Below are positions 6,161 to 7,146 of a DNA stretch of 7,146 bases, one piece after another. The notes beneath the pieces were generated by a model. That model was not told where the DNA came from, did not search any database, and saw nothing but the letters and a program-made list of their open reading frames with translations. The stretch's first letter is position 1; each line of letters starts with the position of its first letter. Origin of the DNA: Clostridiales bacterium. Lineage in GTDB: Bacteria > Bacillota > Clostridia > Lachnospirales > Lachnospiraceae. Both the position numbers and the translations under genes were made by a program. Location: assembly GCA_021203115.1 (NCBI GenBank), contig JAJQBV010000160.1:1-7146 (forward strand), in the 5' to 3' direction.

Positions 6161-6352
6161 ATGGAAAATGTATGTGACATGATTGAAGTGATATGGAGAT
6201 TTCTGATTTCCCTCGCGGGGACCGTGGTTGTGGCGTGTTTTCTCGTCGGGCTTGTTCTCTTTGCGGCGGAGCTGCTTGTGTACCGCAGAAAGAGAAGGTC
6301 AGCGGACGACGGCGGGACTTCGCGGGATTCGAAGGGAGGGGACGGCGTATGA
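6161..6352 (+). CDS. Small single-pass membrane protein, function unknown
   Basis: I do not recognise this 63-residue product. It has a short acidic N-terminus (MENVCDMIE), one hydrophobic helix (about 14-40, rich in Val, Leu, Ala and Phe), then a strongly basic stop (RRKRR, 42-46) and a polar, glycine-rich tail. By the positive-inside rule the tail should face the cytoplasm. Evidence that it is real: a usable ribosome site (GAGG at 6147-6150, plus AGG beside the ATG), a clear membrane-protein composition, and an ATGA overlap (6349-6352) with the SDR start, which suggests translational coupling. The 66 bases upstream of it hold no convincing promoter or terminator. It may anchor or regulate the SDR at the membrane, but that is inference from position only. 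Confidence 0.6.
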   Translation: MENVCDMIEVIWRFLISLAGTVVVACFLVGLVLFAAELLVYRRKRRSADDGGTSRDSKGGDGV

Positions 6353-7131
6353 GAATTGCACTGATTACCGGCGCTTCCAGCGGAATGGGCAGCGTTTTCG
6401 CCCGGCAGGTTGACGGGCAGGAGAAAAACATCGACGAGATCTGGCTTGTGGCGCGGCGGCGGAATCGTCTGGAAGAGGTTGCCCGGCAGCTTTCGCATCC
6501 GTCGAAGGTCATCCCGATGGATCTGACCGAGGCTGAAAACATCACAAAGCTGGAGGAGCTGCTGCGGGAAAATGTGCAGGTCGGCCTCTTTGTCAACTGC
6601 GCGGGCTACGGAAAGATCGGCGATTATGAGGAGGTAACGCGGTACGACTCGGACCATATGGTCGACCTGAACTGTAAGGCGGCTGTGGACACGACGCTGG
6701 CGGTTCTGCCCCATATGAGGGCGGGCGACCGGATTATGCAGCTTTGCTCCACCTCGTCCTTCCAGCCGGTGCCGCAGCTGAATCTGTATGCCGCAAGCAA
6801 AGCGTTCCTGTACAGCTACACCCGTTCCCTGCGCATGGAGCTGCTGCCCCGCGGGATCGTGGTGACGGCGGTCTGTCCGTGGTGGGTGACGGACACAGAG
6901 TTTCTGCCGATCGCGAGAGACAACGAGGCGAATCCGAGCCCGGAAAACTCCATAAAGCATTTCCTTTTCGCATCAAAAAAGGAAAACGTGGTGCGGCGGT
7001 CGCTTCGGGCCAGCCGGAGGGGATTTGCCGTTTCAACGCCGGGATTTATGTGTTTCTTCCACCGGATATTCTCTAAGCTGCTCCCAAAGACAGCGCTGAT
7101 CTACGTCTGGGAGCTGATGCGGCGGATGTGA
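6349..7131 (+). CDS. Short-chain dehydrogenase/reductase (classical SDR, DltE/COG0300-like)
   Basis: This 260-residue NAD(P)-dependent oxidoreductase of the classical SDR type has a Rossmann nucleotide loop TGASSGMG (residues 7-14) and VARRRNRL after the second strand; the arginines there favour NADPH. NCAG at 83-86 stabilises the central sheet. The catalytic tetrad is Asn108, Ser134, Tyr147 and Lys151 (YAASK). After CPWWVTDTEF the C-terminal part (about 200-260) is basic and then hydrophobic (VSTPGFMCFFHRIFSKLLP), as in DltE-like SDRs that may touch the membrane. The substrate cannot be named. The start is the ATG at 6349 with GGGAGGGG at 6334-6341; longer in-frame starts from 6193 run through the preceding gene and precede the Rossmann fold by 52 residues without homology. 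The ATGA overlap links its translation to the small membrane protein. The stop codon lies 15 bases before the window end. Confidence 0.9.
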   Translation: MRIALITGASSGMGSVFARQVDGQEKNIDEIWLVARRRNRLEEVARQLSHPSKVIPMDLTEAENITKLEELLRENVQVGLFVNCAGYGKIGDYEEVTRYDSDHMVDLNCKAAVDTTLAVLPHMRAGDRIMQLCSTSSFQPVPQLNLYAASKAFLYSYTRSLRMELLPRGIVVTAVCPWWVTDTEFLPIARDNEANPSPENSIKHFLFASKKENVVRRSLRASRRGFAVSTPGFMCFFHRIFSKLLPKTALIYVWELMRRM

Positions 7132-7146
7132 AGCGAATCCGCGGTA

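Noticed and set aside
6193..6348. An upstream extension of the SDR frame by 52 residues
   Set aside because: It overlaps the membrane protein frame, has Cys/Arg-rich noise composition, and the Rossmann fold begins right after the ATG at 6349.
7122..7142. A six-pair inverted repeat (GCGGAT/ATCCGC) over the SDR stop codon, as a possible terminator
   Set aside because: The stem is short with a nine-base loop, and the window ends before any T-run could be seen.

Overview
The window looks like chromosomal DNA from a GC-rich member of the class Clostridia, most likely Lachnospiraceae. The main clue is the SCIFF peptide with its radical SAM maturase, a pair that is close to universal in Clostridia and rare elsewhere. 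Strong GGAGG-type ribosome binding sites and a clostridial-type SecDF agree with this. The genus is inferred and cannot be fixed from the window. All eight genes lie on the + strand, and no intergenic gap exceeds about 125 bases. No mobile element, tRNA, rRNA or CRISPR array was seen.

Layout. (1) 47-1012: a complete FabH-type 3-oxoacyl-ACP synthase III, preceded by 46 AT-rich bases that begin with what may be half of a FabT operator. (2) 1020-4975: an apparent self-contained unit. It has an extended -10 promoter, the 46-residue six-cysteine precursor scfA, a hairpin that probably attenuates transcription, the radical SAM/SPASM maturase scfB, and 18 bases further on a fused secDF. A GC-rich hairpin with a GAAA loop and a short T-run closes it. 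(3) 4999-6094: a three-helix DUF1294 membrane protein and an alpha/beta hydrolase of the cinnamoyl-esterase type, 16 bases apart. (4) 6161-7131: a 63-residue single-pass membrane protein whose stop codon overlaps (ATGA) the start of a short-chain dehydrogenase/reductase.

How they work together. ScfB should bind the leader of ScfA through its N-terminal RRE-like region and install thioether bonds (ranthipeptide chemistry). All six cysteines and the acceptor Thr37 are present in the precursor. The window holds no dedicated peptidase or ABC exporter for the peptide. The only transport component is SecDF, the proton-driven partner of SecYEG, which sits in the same transcription unit. This makes a link between the peptide and Sec-dependent export the main biological question here. 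The SecF half also lacks the conserved membrane aspartate at the position tied to proton relay (Ala622 instead), while the SecD half keeps its own (Asp313). The SCIFF system itself is already described, so the less familiar points are the SecDF residue change, the attenuator-like hairpin between peptide and maturase, and the small membrane protein coupled to the SDR.
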